A stretch of 63,000 nt of DNA from Glandiceps talaboti (taxonomy: Eukaryota; Hemichordata; Enteropneusta; Spengelidae): NCBI RefSeq assembly GCF_964340395.1, contig NC_135556.1:19515642-19578641 (forward strand). The letters are read 5' to 3'. Under the pieces are notes generated by a model that saw only the letters and a list, made by a program, of their open reading frames with translations, had not been told where the DNA came from and searched no databases. Positions 30,800-42,900 of the stretch are shown here, in pieces. The stretch's first letter is position 1. Each line of letters starts with the position of its first letter. A program made the position numbers and the translations under genes.

Positions 30800-33700
30800 T
30801 ACACCAAAAGTAAGCTAGGCTCTTAAATAACAATCAATTACATTCAAATGGTTCCATGGTAACATCATATCATTATAGTAAGACAAAGCACAGTGATACA
30901 TGTCCAAAATATGAATATGGGGGGGGGGGGGGTAATTTGGAAAATATGGTCTTTACTAGGGTGCACTATTTGGCTTTGTTCATCAGAACTGGGAGGTCAG
31001 TTTGAGAAAACTTATGAACAACACATCGAACCCCACCGTCAGTTAAAAATGACCACCCCCTTACCTTGAAGTCAACTTGTACACTATCCTGTGTACGTTC
31101 ATGATCGCAGCAGCGCCCTCTATACATATGATCAAATATGTGCATGTTTTTACGTTTCGGGTGATGTACAAGCTAAATCCCCCGAAATATATTCCACTTT
31201 ATTTTGGTCAAAAAAGTGAAATTGAAGCTAAAGATATTTTTCAAATACTACTTAGGGGTGGTAATAGTGGAACTAGTAGTAGAAAAATAAGAAAACTTGC
31301 ATAGTTCATTGAATGGGCAGATGAATGAAGCATATATTTCGATGGCACTCCTCGGATTTCAAATATTTGTCTGCCTGTTACACGTACTTGCTGAGCACTT
31401 CAAACCCCCAAACAAAACTCAAAATAATACCAACTAAACATACAAATATTAGAGTTACTATAGTGAATTCAATGGTAAGTGTACGTTTGCAAACGAAAAA
31501 TCTTAAAAGAAACTGAGGATTTATTGAAAAACTATGGAGGAGACAAGTTGCATTCAGACACCTAGCCAGCAGGTATTTTCCCTTCAATCTTGATTTCTGG
31601 GAGAAACAGCTAGTATAGCTGGTGAGGAGGACACCTCTCAGTGAGCACTTTTTTTTGAAAATAAGAACACTTAGGGGGCTATTTAGAGGAGTAAAATTTC
31701 AATCTATGTACATTAATTTATAAAAAATCACAGCGTACTAGAATATTGTCTTCAACCATGACCAGAATATTTCGTGTCGCCCCCCCCCCCTGAGACCAAC
31801 ATAATTTTCGTGCCCCTCCCCCACTCCGCCATTTTTGTGCCTCAATTTTCTCCTAATGCCCCCTGCCGTAAATTCTGCTCGTTCCCTAAGATAAAACTTA
31901 CGAACGTTCCGATCACGTAATTTATTGCATAGAGGAAATCCGTACTGTTGTTATTACTAACCTTTCGTTGTTCTCTTTGGCATTTTTTTCTGTATATGAT
32001 GAAATTAATGGCTTGTTGCTGCCGACTAGTTTTTTCCGCAATGATACGCTGTCCTAGAATACACAAAATGTGCCGCCCCCCAGGTTCTGGTATATGATGT
32101 GATTTTGGTTACTAGGAAGAGATGCTTCTTGTAAGTCAAACTTCGGCAAGACTTCTCTAAAATTATCTCCATTTGGTTTTTGACAAAAACTGACTGACCA
32201 ATTCTTATCATGACACCCCTAAACACAAATTTCAGCCCCCATCTACCAATGTCTAAAGATTAAATCTTTCGACAAAAATCACTGTTGGTCCTTATTTCCA
32301 CGTTAAGAACATCTTGTCTTCAGTATTTCTTCATCTAGACAACCCTCAGGACTCCCCCCCCCCCCCATTTCCAGACATAGACATTTGGCAGGTTTTTTTG
32401 AGTTCACCTTTTTTGACCCCAAATCACTTTTACCTAATTTACATATCGATGATGTCATCTTGTCTCGAACATTCATCTAACCAAAAATAGAAACACTCCC
32501 ACCAACTGTTGTCAGACATAGTTTTCGAGTTTAGTTTTTGGGTATTTCTACAAAAATTCAGACCTATTTTGCATAATGCTTCGGACCACTTTGCCTCGTC
32601 GAATAATCTATCAACAAAACCCCAAAAGCAAAAGCCCAATAAAATTCAACTGTAATCGGCCAAGAATTTTTTTTGTTAGATCATACATTCATGATGTCCC
32701 CTGCTGTGCATTACCTTTGCAAAAATTGAAAGAAATTACTGTCTCACATTTGTAAATACCACAAAGTATCTACAACATCCAAAAAATTGTTTGGTTTTGG
32801 TATTTGACTGAAGGTCAAGGTCACAAGAATTAATCAAGGTCTTACTTGCACCTGATAATATTGGGGTAGACACTTGAATGTGGCCTCACAAGCTATAACA
32901 CTGAACCCTTACAATTAACCACCAAAGGTCCCAAGCCAGTATTAACTTTGACCATTGCCAGTCCTGACATTTGTAAAATATCTTTTGAATACTATTTCTA
33001 GTTAATAAAATAAGAGTAAAACTTGGTAGTTCTTAGAACTGTGCGTGTACCTGATGACTGTAATTAGATGTTACACTGAAGTCTGGATTACATATACAGC
33101 CAAGTTCTACTCACTCACCAGTCTCAGCAGTTGAATAAGTACGATATCTTCAATACTATGGTGTATTAATGTACACGAGTACATTGCATAGGTTTATATT
33201 TATGTGCACACAATTATGTCCTTCAGAAGCTATGTCAACATATATATTCTGGGTCTGAATAGAGACTAGTATTACCTGTGCAAAAGATTAATAGAAATTG
33301 GTCACAAAGCGTCTGTGGTATGCAAAACAAGGCTTGACTTTGATAATTAACCCCAAAGGTTATGGTTACAGTTTTGAAAGAAAGCTTGCACTTAATCATA
33401 TGGGGGTGGACACTTGAATGGAGTCTCTGTGTATCAGTTTCCAAGTATTGGAGTAAATTAATCTTTACTACAAATATGGCCACCATTCCGTTGAATTTTA
33501 TAATTGCATACACTATATGCATATGGTCCTTAGAAGATATATGTCACTTATATATAAGCTTTGAAAGAAATTAGCCACTGTGTGTCGAAGATGTGGGAGT
33601 CCGGATAAATGAACAAACCCAGACAATACATCCTTTACAGGAGCCAATCAAACACCCACGACACAATACATCCACACATTCCTTAGAGGAACTTATCAAA

Positions 33701-34340
33701 CACTTACAGTAATGGGCGACAAAAGACGGATGCTTAATTAGCAATATACCCACATTAACACAGGGAATTCAGTGGACTTCTATCCTGTTGTGCAATGTTT
33801 ATATCAACAAATGATAGGTTTTCTTTAATCATTTTACATGCAAGAGTGGTGCCAGCCTCATCGTGCATTGGTTTTGATATAAAAGTATAAAATTTGGTAA
33901 TTGTAGGTGGATTTTGTATTCCATCAGATGCTGGAAAATGAGAATTGTCATCCAAGTTTACTGAAAAGTGTTGGCAAAGGTCATAGAGATGCACACTCAA
34001 TGTATACAACCTCTACATGAAATGTTTTTTTTTTCAGACAGAACATTTGCACTTGTAATTTGTTTCATGTAGTGAGTACAGCAAAACTGGTTTCAAAGTG
34101 ACTCATGTCTTGTTAATTAGTGACTTAATTCTCTGTATGTCTTGTTACTTATCTGGGTATATTGCTGCGTGAGCATCTGGATTAATGTCATGATTAGTGA
34201 AACAAACTACACATGCTTCACCGAGAGCGTGAACAAAGAAAGTCCAGCATGTGTCTACCACTACAAGAAGACAACATGTAGCACTAAACACAAGCACGAC
34301 ATTAAAAAGACAATAAATCAAACGCCAACAATGCATTCAC
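30800..34340. other. Repeat-rich intergenic stretch
   Basis: No supported gene. Contents: poly-G near 30920-30932; poly-C near 31781-31790 and 32355-32366; a TTTGCATATCA-family fragment near 32400-32520; and two copies of a dispersed block near 32800-32900 and 33330-33560 that share GGTAGACACTTGAATG-type sequence with 2.4 kb and 47.2 kb. Confidence 0.55.
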
Positions 34341-34365
34341 AATTAAAATTGGAAAAGTGCACACA

Positions 34366-34371
34366 TTTATT
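34366..34371 (-). terminator. Likely CBP/p300 polyadenylation signal
   Basis: TTTATT on the plus strand (AATAAA on the minus strand) about 620 bp downstream of the stop at 34987. It is the nearest canonical hexamer I found on that strand. Confidence 0.5.
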
Positions 34372-34801
34372 AGGGTTATGCTTATCATGTATAAGTAGGA
34401 AATAAGCTCTTCATGTGCCCTTTTTGTACAGTGATTTCATTGGAGAATTCCCCCATTTTTTTTCTCATTTTTTCCATTAACATTATTTATATATTAGAAC
34501 CTGCATGATTTCATCTTCCCCTATCATTCAATATTATAAACTTTCTTTATGACACAAACATGAACAGCTAGCACTTAAAAATGAAAAAAAAAATTGTACA
34601 GTACAATTTTCACTACTGGCTAAAATACTAATCCAGTCTTGAAAAAAGAACACAAACAAGAATTCTTTTAAGTATGCAGTGGTCTATGATTTTTCACCGT
34701 GAAAAAGAAGAAAATTCTTTCTCAAGGCTTAGCTATACAAATTATATATTAAATGACAAAATGACATTGAGTGTACATGTACATACATCTAGAAAATCCT
34801 T

Positions 34802-34864
34802 CTTGTGGTATATCAGGTATACCTGACATTCAATAATAACTACGACTTGTACAGATACCACAAG
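34802..34864 (-). promoter_or_regulatory. Structured element in the CBP/p300 3' UTR
   Basis: An outer stem CTTGTGGTAT (34802-34811) with ATACCACAAG (34855-34864), both perfect. Inside it the perfect 14-bp palindrome TCAGGTATACCTGA is at 34813-34826. A second 3' UTR inverted repeat, AAATTGTAC with a 1-nt loop and GTACAATTT, is at 34591-34609. A regulatory role is a guess. Confidence 0.4.
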
Positions 34865-34986
34865 GAAAATATAAAATAAAATGTTAATAAAACAGCACTT
34901 CTTTCTGTCAAAAAATGTTCAAGATTCTTCTTTGGAAAAAAGGGGAGGGGAAAAGCACTGGGACCAACTATAATTCTCTACTTGGA

Positions 34987-36921
34987 CTACAATGTTTCAA
35001 CATATCTAGTTAGTTGGTCCTGTGGAGTAAGCGGGGCCATTTCAGTGTCCTCTCTGTTTAATGCTGGGTCGGCAGGACTTTGAAGTTGGGGCATATTTGG
35101 ATGTTGGGTGGGGTTCTGTGGCAGCATTGGTTGATCAGTCTGCATTGGATCAGGCGGACCTACGCTACCCGGATGGGGTGAATGCACAGAATGAGGAGAC
35201 GGTTGGGTAGAATGTGTCCTTGGTGAAGGTACAGGTTGAGACTGTGGTCTCGGAGACGCCGCTGGGTTCGGCGACCGAACTTGTTGAACAAATGCAGCCG
35301 TTTGTGGTGACCTCACTTGATTCAAAACTTGAGGTGACTGTGCAGCCAACATTTGTTGTTGCTGCGGGGTCAACACAACTTTGTTTTGTTGTGAATTGAC
35401 CAATTGTTGTTTTAATTGTTCTTGCTGGGCATGGAGAAGTTGCTGCTGTTGTTGGAATTGTTGCAGCTGTTGAGTTGCAGCATCCCCCTGAACCTGTTGT
35501 TGAAGTTGCTGGAGCTGTTGAGGTGTCATCTGTCGTCTCTGTTGGACCTGGACCTGGCCCTGACCAAAAGGTGGCATCTGGGCTTGTTGTTGGAATTGCT
35601 GTTGCAGCTGTCGTGCCCGTAACGATTGCTGCCACTGTGCTTGTTGTTGCTGTGCATTCAACTGCTGACTTTGTTGCTGCCCAATCTGCTGACTTAACTG
35701 TTGACTCATTTGTTGATTCAACTGTTGCTGCATCTGTGGAGCCATTTGCTGTCCCATCTGTTGCCCTATCTGTTGTCCCAACTGATTAATTTGTTGCTGC
35801 TGTTGCTGTTGCTGTTGTTGCTGCTGTTGCTGGTGAAGTGACCTTTGTTTGATAAAGGCAGCCATAAGTTGTGGATTTGATTTTAAAATATCTAATACTT
35901 TCTTTTGTTGTTCACCAGTACTAGGTCCCTTCAAAGTTTCTAACAACTGCTGCAAAGCAGCCGATGGTACATTTTGTCTTAGTCCTTGTGGTGGCATGGC
36001 AGGATTACGTTGTGCCGGCATGCCAGTTGACATAGGCTGTATTGACTGCATGGGTTGCGGAGGCTGTTGTGGTGGATACATTTTCCACCTGTCTAGTGAT
36101 GGTAGCACACCACCAGGCTGTTGATTGGGTGGCATCTGTACAGGTGGCTTCTGGGGTGGTGGAGGTGCTGTGATAGGTGGTGGCATTTGATTAATTTGAG
36201 ACATCTGACTCATGGGCGGTGCCTGGGAAATGGGATTGCCTTTGCCAAAAGAAGGCGATGGAGTTCTTTGAGGCTGCATTGGGGCTGTCCTTTGAATAGT
36301 TGCCATGAGTTGTGCATTTTCTGCAGCAATTACTGCACCAGGTGGGGGTACATTCATATTTTGTGACATTGCTACAGCAGGAGCCTGCTGCGGTTTTGCT
36401 GGTTGCTGAGTCTGAATGCTTGGTGAGGGATGAGATTGTACTTGAGTATTTGTCTGTGGAATTGACACAGGCATCTGACGTTGTTGCATCGTAGCCATTC
36501 GCCTCCGCAGCATTTGTGCCTGCTGAAGCCTATGTTGAAGTTGCTGTTGACGTAGCTTATGTTTAATGTTCAAACAGAATGGCACAGGACATTTGGCCTC
36601 CTGACAATGCTTGGCATGATAACAACACAATGCAATGAGCTGTTTACATATTGGACAGCCACCATTTGTTTTCCTCTTGCAGCTTCTTGTATGTTGCACA
36701 ACACGTTTCATCTTCTGACAGCTTGGCAATCGGCAATTGGCATCTCTGCATTGGCATGCATGTACCAAAGACTGGATGCACCTCTGTATAGACTGTCGAC
36801 GGGATTCCTGAGGACTGCGTGTTTGATTGGCTGGCTGATCAACATCAAGATCCAGACCCCACTTGTCCATCTTGTGTTCATGTCCAATTTTCTGATAGCA
36901 TGGCACACAGAGATCATAGTC
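34987..36921 (-). CDS. CREBBP: CBP/p300 last exon: end of ZZ, TAZ2, NCBD, Gln-rich tail
   Basis: A single 1935-bp terminal exon (about residues 1601-2244). It starts [19 protein letters not shown], the second half of the ZZ zinc finger. TAZ2 follows at about 1640-1725, with [35 protein letters not shown] and [19 protein letters not shown] supplying the Cys/His ligands. About residue 1930 is the NCBD (IBiD) domain that binds p160 coactivators: [15 protein letters not shown] and [16 protein letters not shown]. The rest is Gln/Pro/Met rich, with long Q runs encoded by mixed CAG/CAA. The end [10 protein letters not shown] parallels the vertebrate DTLEKFVEGL. Frames on the opposite strand are shadows of the repeats. 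Confidence 0.97.
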   Translation of the reverse strand, partial: DYDLCVPCYQKIGHEHKMDKWGLDLDVDQPANQTRSPQESRRQSIQRCIQSLVHACQCRDANCRLPSCQKMKRVVQHTRSCKRKTNGGCPICKQLIALCCYHAKHCQEAKCPVPFCLNIKHKLRQQQLQHRLQQAQMLRRRMATMQQRQMPVSIPQTNTQVQSHPSPSIQTQQPAKPQQAPAVAMSQNMNVPPPGAVIAAENAQLMATIQRTAPMQPQRTPSPSFGKGNPISQAPPMSQMSQINQMPPPITAPPPPQKPPVQMPPNQQPGGVLPSLDRWKMYPPQQPPQPMQSIQPMSTGMPAQRNPAMPPQGLRQNVPSAALQQLLETLKGPSTGEQQKKVLDILKSNPQLMAAFIKQRSLHQQQQQQQQQQQQQQINQLGQQIGQQMGQQMAPQMQQQLNQQMSQQLSQQIGQQQSQQLNAQQQQAQWQQSLRARQLQQQFQQQAQMPPFGQGQVQVQQRRQMTPQQLQQLQQQVQGDAATQQLQQFQQQQQLLHAQQEQLKQQLVNSQQNKVVLTPQQQQMLAAQSPQVLNQVRSPQTAAFVQQVRSPNPAASPRPQSQPVPSPRTHSTQPSPHSVHSPHPGSVGPPDPMQTDQPMLPQNPTQHPNMPQLQSPADPALNREDTEMAPLTPQDQLTRYVETL

Positions 36922-39900
36922 CTACAGGTAGACACAAAAAATAACTGTAAGAATCACACAAGTACCTGAGAGCAGAAGCAAACGTGCAGTATGGCAATAT
37001 ATCTTTGAAAAAGTCACACATTGGTCATTGTGCTAGATGTTGTGCAGGTCCAAACTTCAATGAGTTATTACTATGAATATCTTATTTCTATGGTGTTAAT
37101 CCTTATTACCAGTGGGGTATTTGTTAGTATACAAAAGTTGGGAAACACATGTTAACATTAAATTAGATTGGATAGTATGATTTACACACTATTTAGTAAA
37201 TTTTATAACTCTCACTATAAGAAATCATGTGGAGAGTACACAAATTAACTGCAATTTTCAATCAATATGACCTCTAGATGTAAACCTAGAATTGATGATT
37301 ACCTCAAATTTTGGTAAGTTTCAACAAGTGAGTTGGTAATGTGATTACCATTATTTTACAGGTATGATGTACAAATAGGATATTGTATTTCTCAAAACAA
37401 TAGTGGCAATGGTGTTGAAATGTAATTAATTACACTTTAATTCATGGTTTACTAATCAATCAATCAACTCAATCTGGTGTCTAAATTGCACATAACATTG
37501 ATCAGCTCAGCTTACTTAACCCTTTCACCACCGATTCCCTCAATTGAGGGAACGCGCTAGGGCGCCCACCGATTCCCTCAATTGAGGGAACGCCAGAGTT
37601 CATTCACCTACCTCGCCGTTATGCCGTTAAACGGCAGCTATTGCTGCAAAAATTGCTGCCATAACTAGTTCCACACATGCGTATTAGCCTTGTTTATCTA
37701 CACTGCCATTTTGAAAGCATGACAGTGAGCGATATCAGGAGTACGATCCAAATGACGAGCGATCGTAATTTTATGTGCGTTTTTCGCTCACAAAATCGAA
37801 TTTCAACATGGCGGAAGTAATTAACGGCTCTCATAACATGGTGTACGATATAAATTATGTCACTATCTTTGGATATTTCGACAGAATTTGACTCGAAATA
37901 CATCGTTGAATACAAGTATTTAGCTATGGGAACACATTGTACTTGTATGTAAGCATCAAATTCCCGCTAAGGCCGTGTGAGCTGCCGACGGCAGTTTATG
38001 GTTGAATTTTTGAATGTCGTTCAAATTTACGCAATCTTGTGACCTTGCCGACGCCCATGCTAACGTTCTGGGGGTAATTTTTGGCTATATCATGGATTAT
38101 TTTGGTTTTATTTCTTTTTGTTACGGCTCAATAATGACTTGTATTTGTATTAGCTCACTGTGTAGAGGTCAGTGGAGGGAAACTTACGCTTGATGTTGGC
38201 GATTTTCCGATCGGATTTTTTACGTGCGTTTTTCAATGTAAAATTCAAATTTCAACATCGGCGAAGCAAAATCTGTCTCCCCTAACATCGTTTGCAATGT
38301 AAATAAAGGTGCTGTTCGTAGAAATTTCCACTCAATTTTACTATGAATACGATGTTTTATACAAGGAGATGGCTGAGTGAACTCGATGCAGTATATGGAA
38401 GGATCAGATTATCGCAACGTAACTTCAAAGTCCCGACTGCATATTTGCTTTTGTGGGTAAGCATGTCGGCAAAAAGCGTCACGTTGGCGTCCCGATTCGG
38501 ACTCGTATACTACCAACTTGTGGGCATTTTTTACTGATTTTGAGGATAAATTTGGTGATAATTTTTTGTTGTTCTGTCAAAAAATGATATATAATTACAC
38601 AAACTGATTTTTCTGAAGGTATTGGGGCGACGACTTCAGATATTTTTTACCCTTCATTGCCGGTGCGGGGGCCGACTATTGCGTCGTAATCGGATTAGTA
38701 GGCCGTTAATTATTTTCGTTCAAATTTAATACGACTGAAAATAACATTTTCTGACAAATTTTCGCCGATTTTGACCATTTAGTCAGTATACAGAAGTTTT
38801 GTAAGAACATGAATGTTGGTATTTTGAATTTTGTTTGTAATATAAATATTTTGTTTATTTGTGATATGTCAATAAATAAACAACCAGTGTTTGTTTTATT
38901 AATATTTTGTTACTTTAATCCATATTTCGGTTGTGTGTGTGATATTTGAATGCATGTATTTGCAACTATGATGTAGAAAATTTATTTTCCATTCAAATGA
39001 TACCTTATTTTTCAAAAATAAGCAACTCTAAGTATTTTTATATCAGTTTGATTACACCACACTCACTCTCACATTATGTCAGTGAGGGGGCTGGTGGACA
39101 ACACACAATCCCATGAGGCAAGTGGTGGTGAAAGGGTTAAAGTAACATGACCTAGAACAACAACCCCCCCCCCCGAACATCATGACCAACTATCCAACAT
39201 ATTTGCAAGGAATTTATCAAGTTAATGATTTTTTGACAAATTATATTTTAGATCTAATTTGCATCTGAACAAATGGGGTCATCATGTCATCAATACCATG
39301 GTAATCAACCTGTAAGTTTTTCACTTCATCATTCACACACATGCCCACAACACAGACAGACACAATTTCACTATGCCTATTGGCCTACCTCAATTCAGTC
39401 ACGGTCCTTTCTTATTGACCAGCTATTTACATAAATTACTGTGTAAATTACCGGTACTAGTCATTTGACAAGCTTACCAGCAAAATGCCAATTTGTTTGA
39501 CTGGAATTGCATCACTACATGTGATGTAAAAAAATAACTTTATTACAAAATGATGCTATTTTGTGCATTCAAATTTTGCGTCTCCCCAATGGATGTACCA
39601 GTCAGTAGTAATGGTATGAGCCATGGTTGTCAAAGTGATAATGGTGCCAGCATGTCTGTGGTTAAGGTTTCATACCACTGTAGATCTAGCCAAAATATTA
39701 GCCACATGGCAAATAACATCGCCATGTGGTTAACAATTTACCAAGTCCTTTGGCCATATGACTGGTTGATATGCAAGGACCATGGCTATAAAAAAGTTTG
39801 AAAGACAAGGTATTGACTGTTACTGTAATACTTACATCACAAACTGTACAATGGTATCTGGTTTCTACATGGTGTTTACAATCATTACAAGTATATACAA

Positions 39901-42900
39901 ATCTATCTTGGCCTTGGTTGTGAAGTTCCACTAGCATGGCCATGGAGGACCATTTGGCCCTTCGAAGTGAAGAGAATTCATAATGTTTTTCTCTTGCTAG
40001 TGTCAAGAAAGCATCTCTCCCATCCATAAGATCACAGTTTGTCAGTGGATCTGTGTCAGTGGTAGGTGGATACGGAAGGGGTAACTGCTGAAGTCGGATC
40101 ACAAAGAACACCTGTACAAGAGATAAGCAGTAACATTTAGATCAACCAAGAATTGAACATTCATTATTTTTAAAGACTCACCTTGGCGATAGAATTCTAC
40201 TGTAGGTACAGAGAACTGAAAACACCATTCTGGTTTTGACTGTGTTCCAGTCTACTCAACTGTAATGCACATATCATGGCAACATTTCCACTAAGAGGCT
40301 TCATTTACTATGTTCCAATATATAGAAGTTCATGAAGGCTGCTGCCTACATACAAAAATGTTTTAGTTAAACTTACACATAAATTCTGATGTCATGCCCT
40401 CACATCATCTAACATAAACTGGGTTCAGATTTACAATTTACTTACAATACTACAGAACAATGTCAGGATATTCAAGAAGCAAGTTGAAACAAACTGACGA
40501 GGAATAACACTCAATATCAGAACTTTCTCAAAAATTCTCTTACCTCTTTGTGCTTCTCCATAGTAGTATAAAGTTTTTGTGACAGATCATTGCCCTGCTG
40601 TGGGAAATTAGGTTTCTTGTTGTTTTTGCGGTTACTATTGCTCTTGCTTTTGTTGGCTTTCTTGGCTTTCTTCTGAGCCTTCTTACTTCCGACCTTTCCC
40701 TGTATAACAATAACACAATGTAATACATATAATATCCACTTATTATGGCAACAAATACATCAGTCAGTGTCGAGACTCAAAAATGAAAATTGTACACAAG
40801 AGGTTCTCCCGTTGTCATCACAGCTCTCAGATGGCTTGCCTTGGTAACTATCTCATTACAATTGTATGTGTGTATGTGTGTGCACACATACACAGAGACA
40901 CTGCCAATAATGGTTACAAACAAAAAATGTCTTTACTTCTTGGGGTATGTGATTTGTGAGAATATAGTGTATGTCAGAGATTTGGCTGTGTGTGGATACA
41001 TGGACAGACAGAACCCTCTGTGATAGCCTGTCCTCTGGATGAAGCCCAGACTAGGGGCTAATAATTGATATGCTATACATATTCTTTTAGTATACACACC
41101 GGCTCTGCTTCATCTTGTGAAGTGGCAGCAGCAGCAGCAGCAGCTGCTTTCCTTTCCTCCTCCTCTTGGTCTAACTCTTTGATGCTTTCCTCTAGTACAT
41201 TAGGCCAAAAATCCCCCTCAAAGTATGGCAATTCTTTGGCACTTGAAAGCCTGTCATCAGTAGCCTGCTTAAGAATATCCTGTAAAATAATCACACAAAA
41301 TGAATATGAACAGGTGTAGCAATCCTCTATAGTTCAATTAAAACTAAAACAATCTTTTGATTCTAATTTAACGTAACCCACAACACACGCACGCACGCAC
41401 CCACACACAAACAACCAACCCCCCCCCCAACCCCCCCACACACACACACACCAAACTTTTGGGAAAACGATTCATGCCTCACTCTACTTTTCATAAAAGT
41501 GCATGATTTAATTGCCCTATATATCAGTGTAAATTTGTCCCACAAGAAACAGAAGTCAAGCCATCCTTCTGCAGGGTGTCCCAACACACTATCATACCTA
41601 AAACACTTGTTGAAATCTCATCCTCCCTTCCCTCTAATTCTGCCTTTTTATCCAACCAAACCTTTCTCTCTCACCTTCCCACACTCAACAATCACCTACC
41701 TGGAACAATATACAATATATTCCTGAAGTAGGTTGCACTCAAATCAAACAGGATACATTTTATCCTCACACTTACCTTGTAATCAAGGACAACCTTATCA
41801 TAAACAGCTTTATCTAACATTTTCTTGTACCAGTCTTGCAGTCTCTTTGGTTTAGGGATTTTTTGTTCAGGTGGATGACAATGGAATATGTAGTCGTCAC
41901 CCTCGCTTGGCGGACAAGCCCAAATATGTGCCATCATGTAACTAAAATACATAGGAATACATGAGTTACTTCTATTTTGTTTGACGTGTCACTAATACAT
42001 ATAAGGGAACAGATGAGTTAGAAAAAATGTCAGAATTATAAAGTTGTACAATTTCAAGAACTAAAATATCTATCTTTTTTTAAGTTGACATAATTTCAGT
42101 TTCTCTGGTATTGGCCATCAGAATATAGATCAATCTACCAGAGTTCCATACTTTGTACAAGAAATCCCTACGATGTGACAATCCAACTTCACTACATTTT
42201 ATCATTTCTCTGTCACTAATGTTTTGAAATCACTTGAAATCAAGGTATTCCCAGAGTCTCTGGTCTTTCACTGATCAAGAGATAGGTAAGAATAAACTAT
42301 TTCAACTTACCCACTAATTTTAGCATACTCCAGGTACGCAATAAGAATTTCATGGTACACAGCAGTACGGAAATGACGAGGCTGGAAGAAATGTACACTG
42401 TCTAGATAGGAAATGTACACACGTCTGCAAGTCAGAAATAAAGCATGACAGAATTAGTTACAGAAAGAAAGATGAAACAACTGATTTGTCACGCTGTGAA
42501 AACATGAGGAATGCTCGAAAGCAACTTTACTACTAACAGAGTAGGTTCACCTTTTCTGCTTTACAAATGGGTTGCTATAAATACAATTGCTACATATGAA
42601 AATGACTTTCCAAGAGTTAAGTCAAAAGAAAACATGACTACTCCATTTCTTTGAATTACACAAACATGTCTCAACTGGTAAGACTTTAGTCAGTGTATTT
42701 CAACCGGTAAGACTACAAAAATATCTTGTATCTAAATATGAAAGTAATATATGATGTCAGAGAAAAAAGTTCACCTTTCAAGATTTGTATCTGAAATGTG
42801 ACAACTTTACCTTGTATTTGGTGCAGGACAGTCGCTACCATATTCTTGAACATGCATACCAAAGAAGCATACATCAGTACCATCAATATCTTCAAAGGCA

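Noticed and set aside
30340-30818. Plus- and minus-strand frames with perfect 11-residue repeats
   Set aside because: The 33-bp minisatellite unit lacks stops and is a multiple of three, so several frames are open by construction.
30920-30932. Homopolymer G/C runs (also near 2296, 22610, 31785, 32357, 39165, 47692)
   Set aside because: Could be real or sequencing artefacts; no functional reading possible from the sequence.
31077-31304. 75-codon frame in the intergenic stretch
   Set aside because: No recognised motif, no good splice sites, surrounded by repeats.
35165-35789. Opposite-strand and shifted frames across the last CBP exon
   Set aside because: Shadows of the Gln/Pro-rich CBP coding sequence.
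38343-38537. 64-codon frame inside the piggyBac-type element
   Set aside because: Too short for a transposase and no DDD/DDE-like motif; treated as non-coding.
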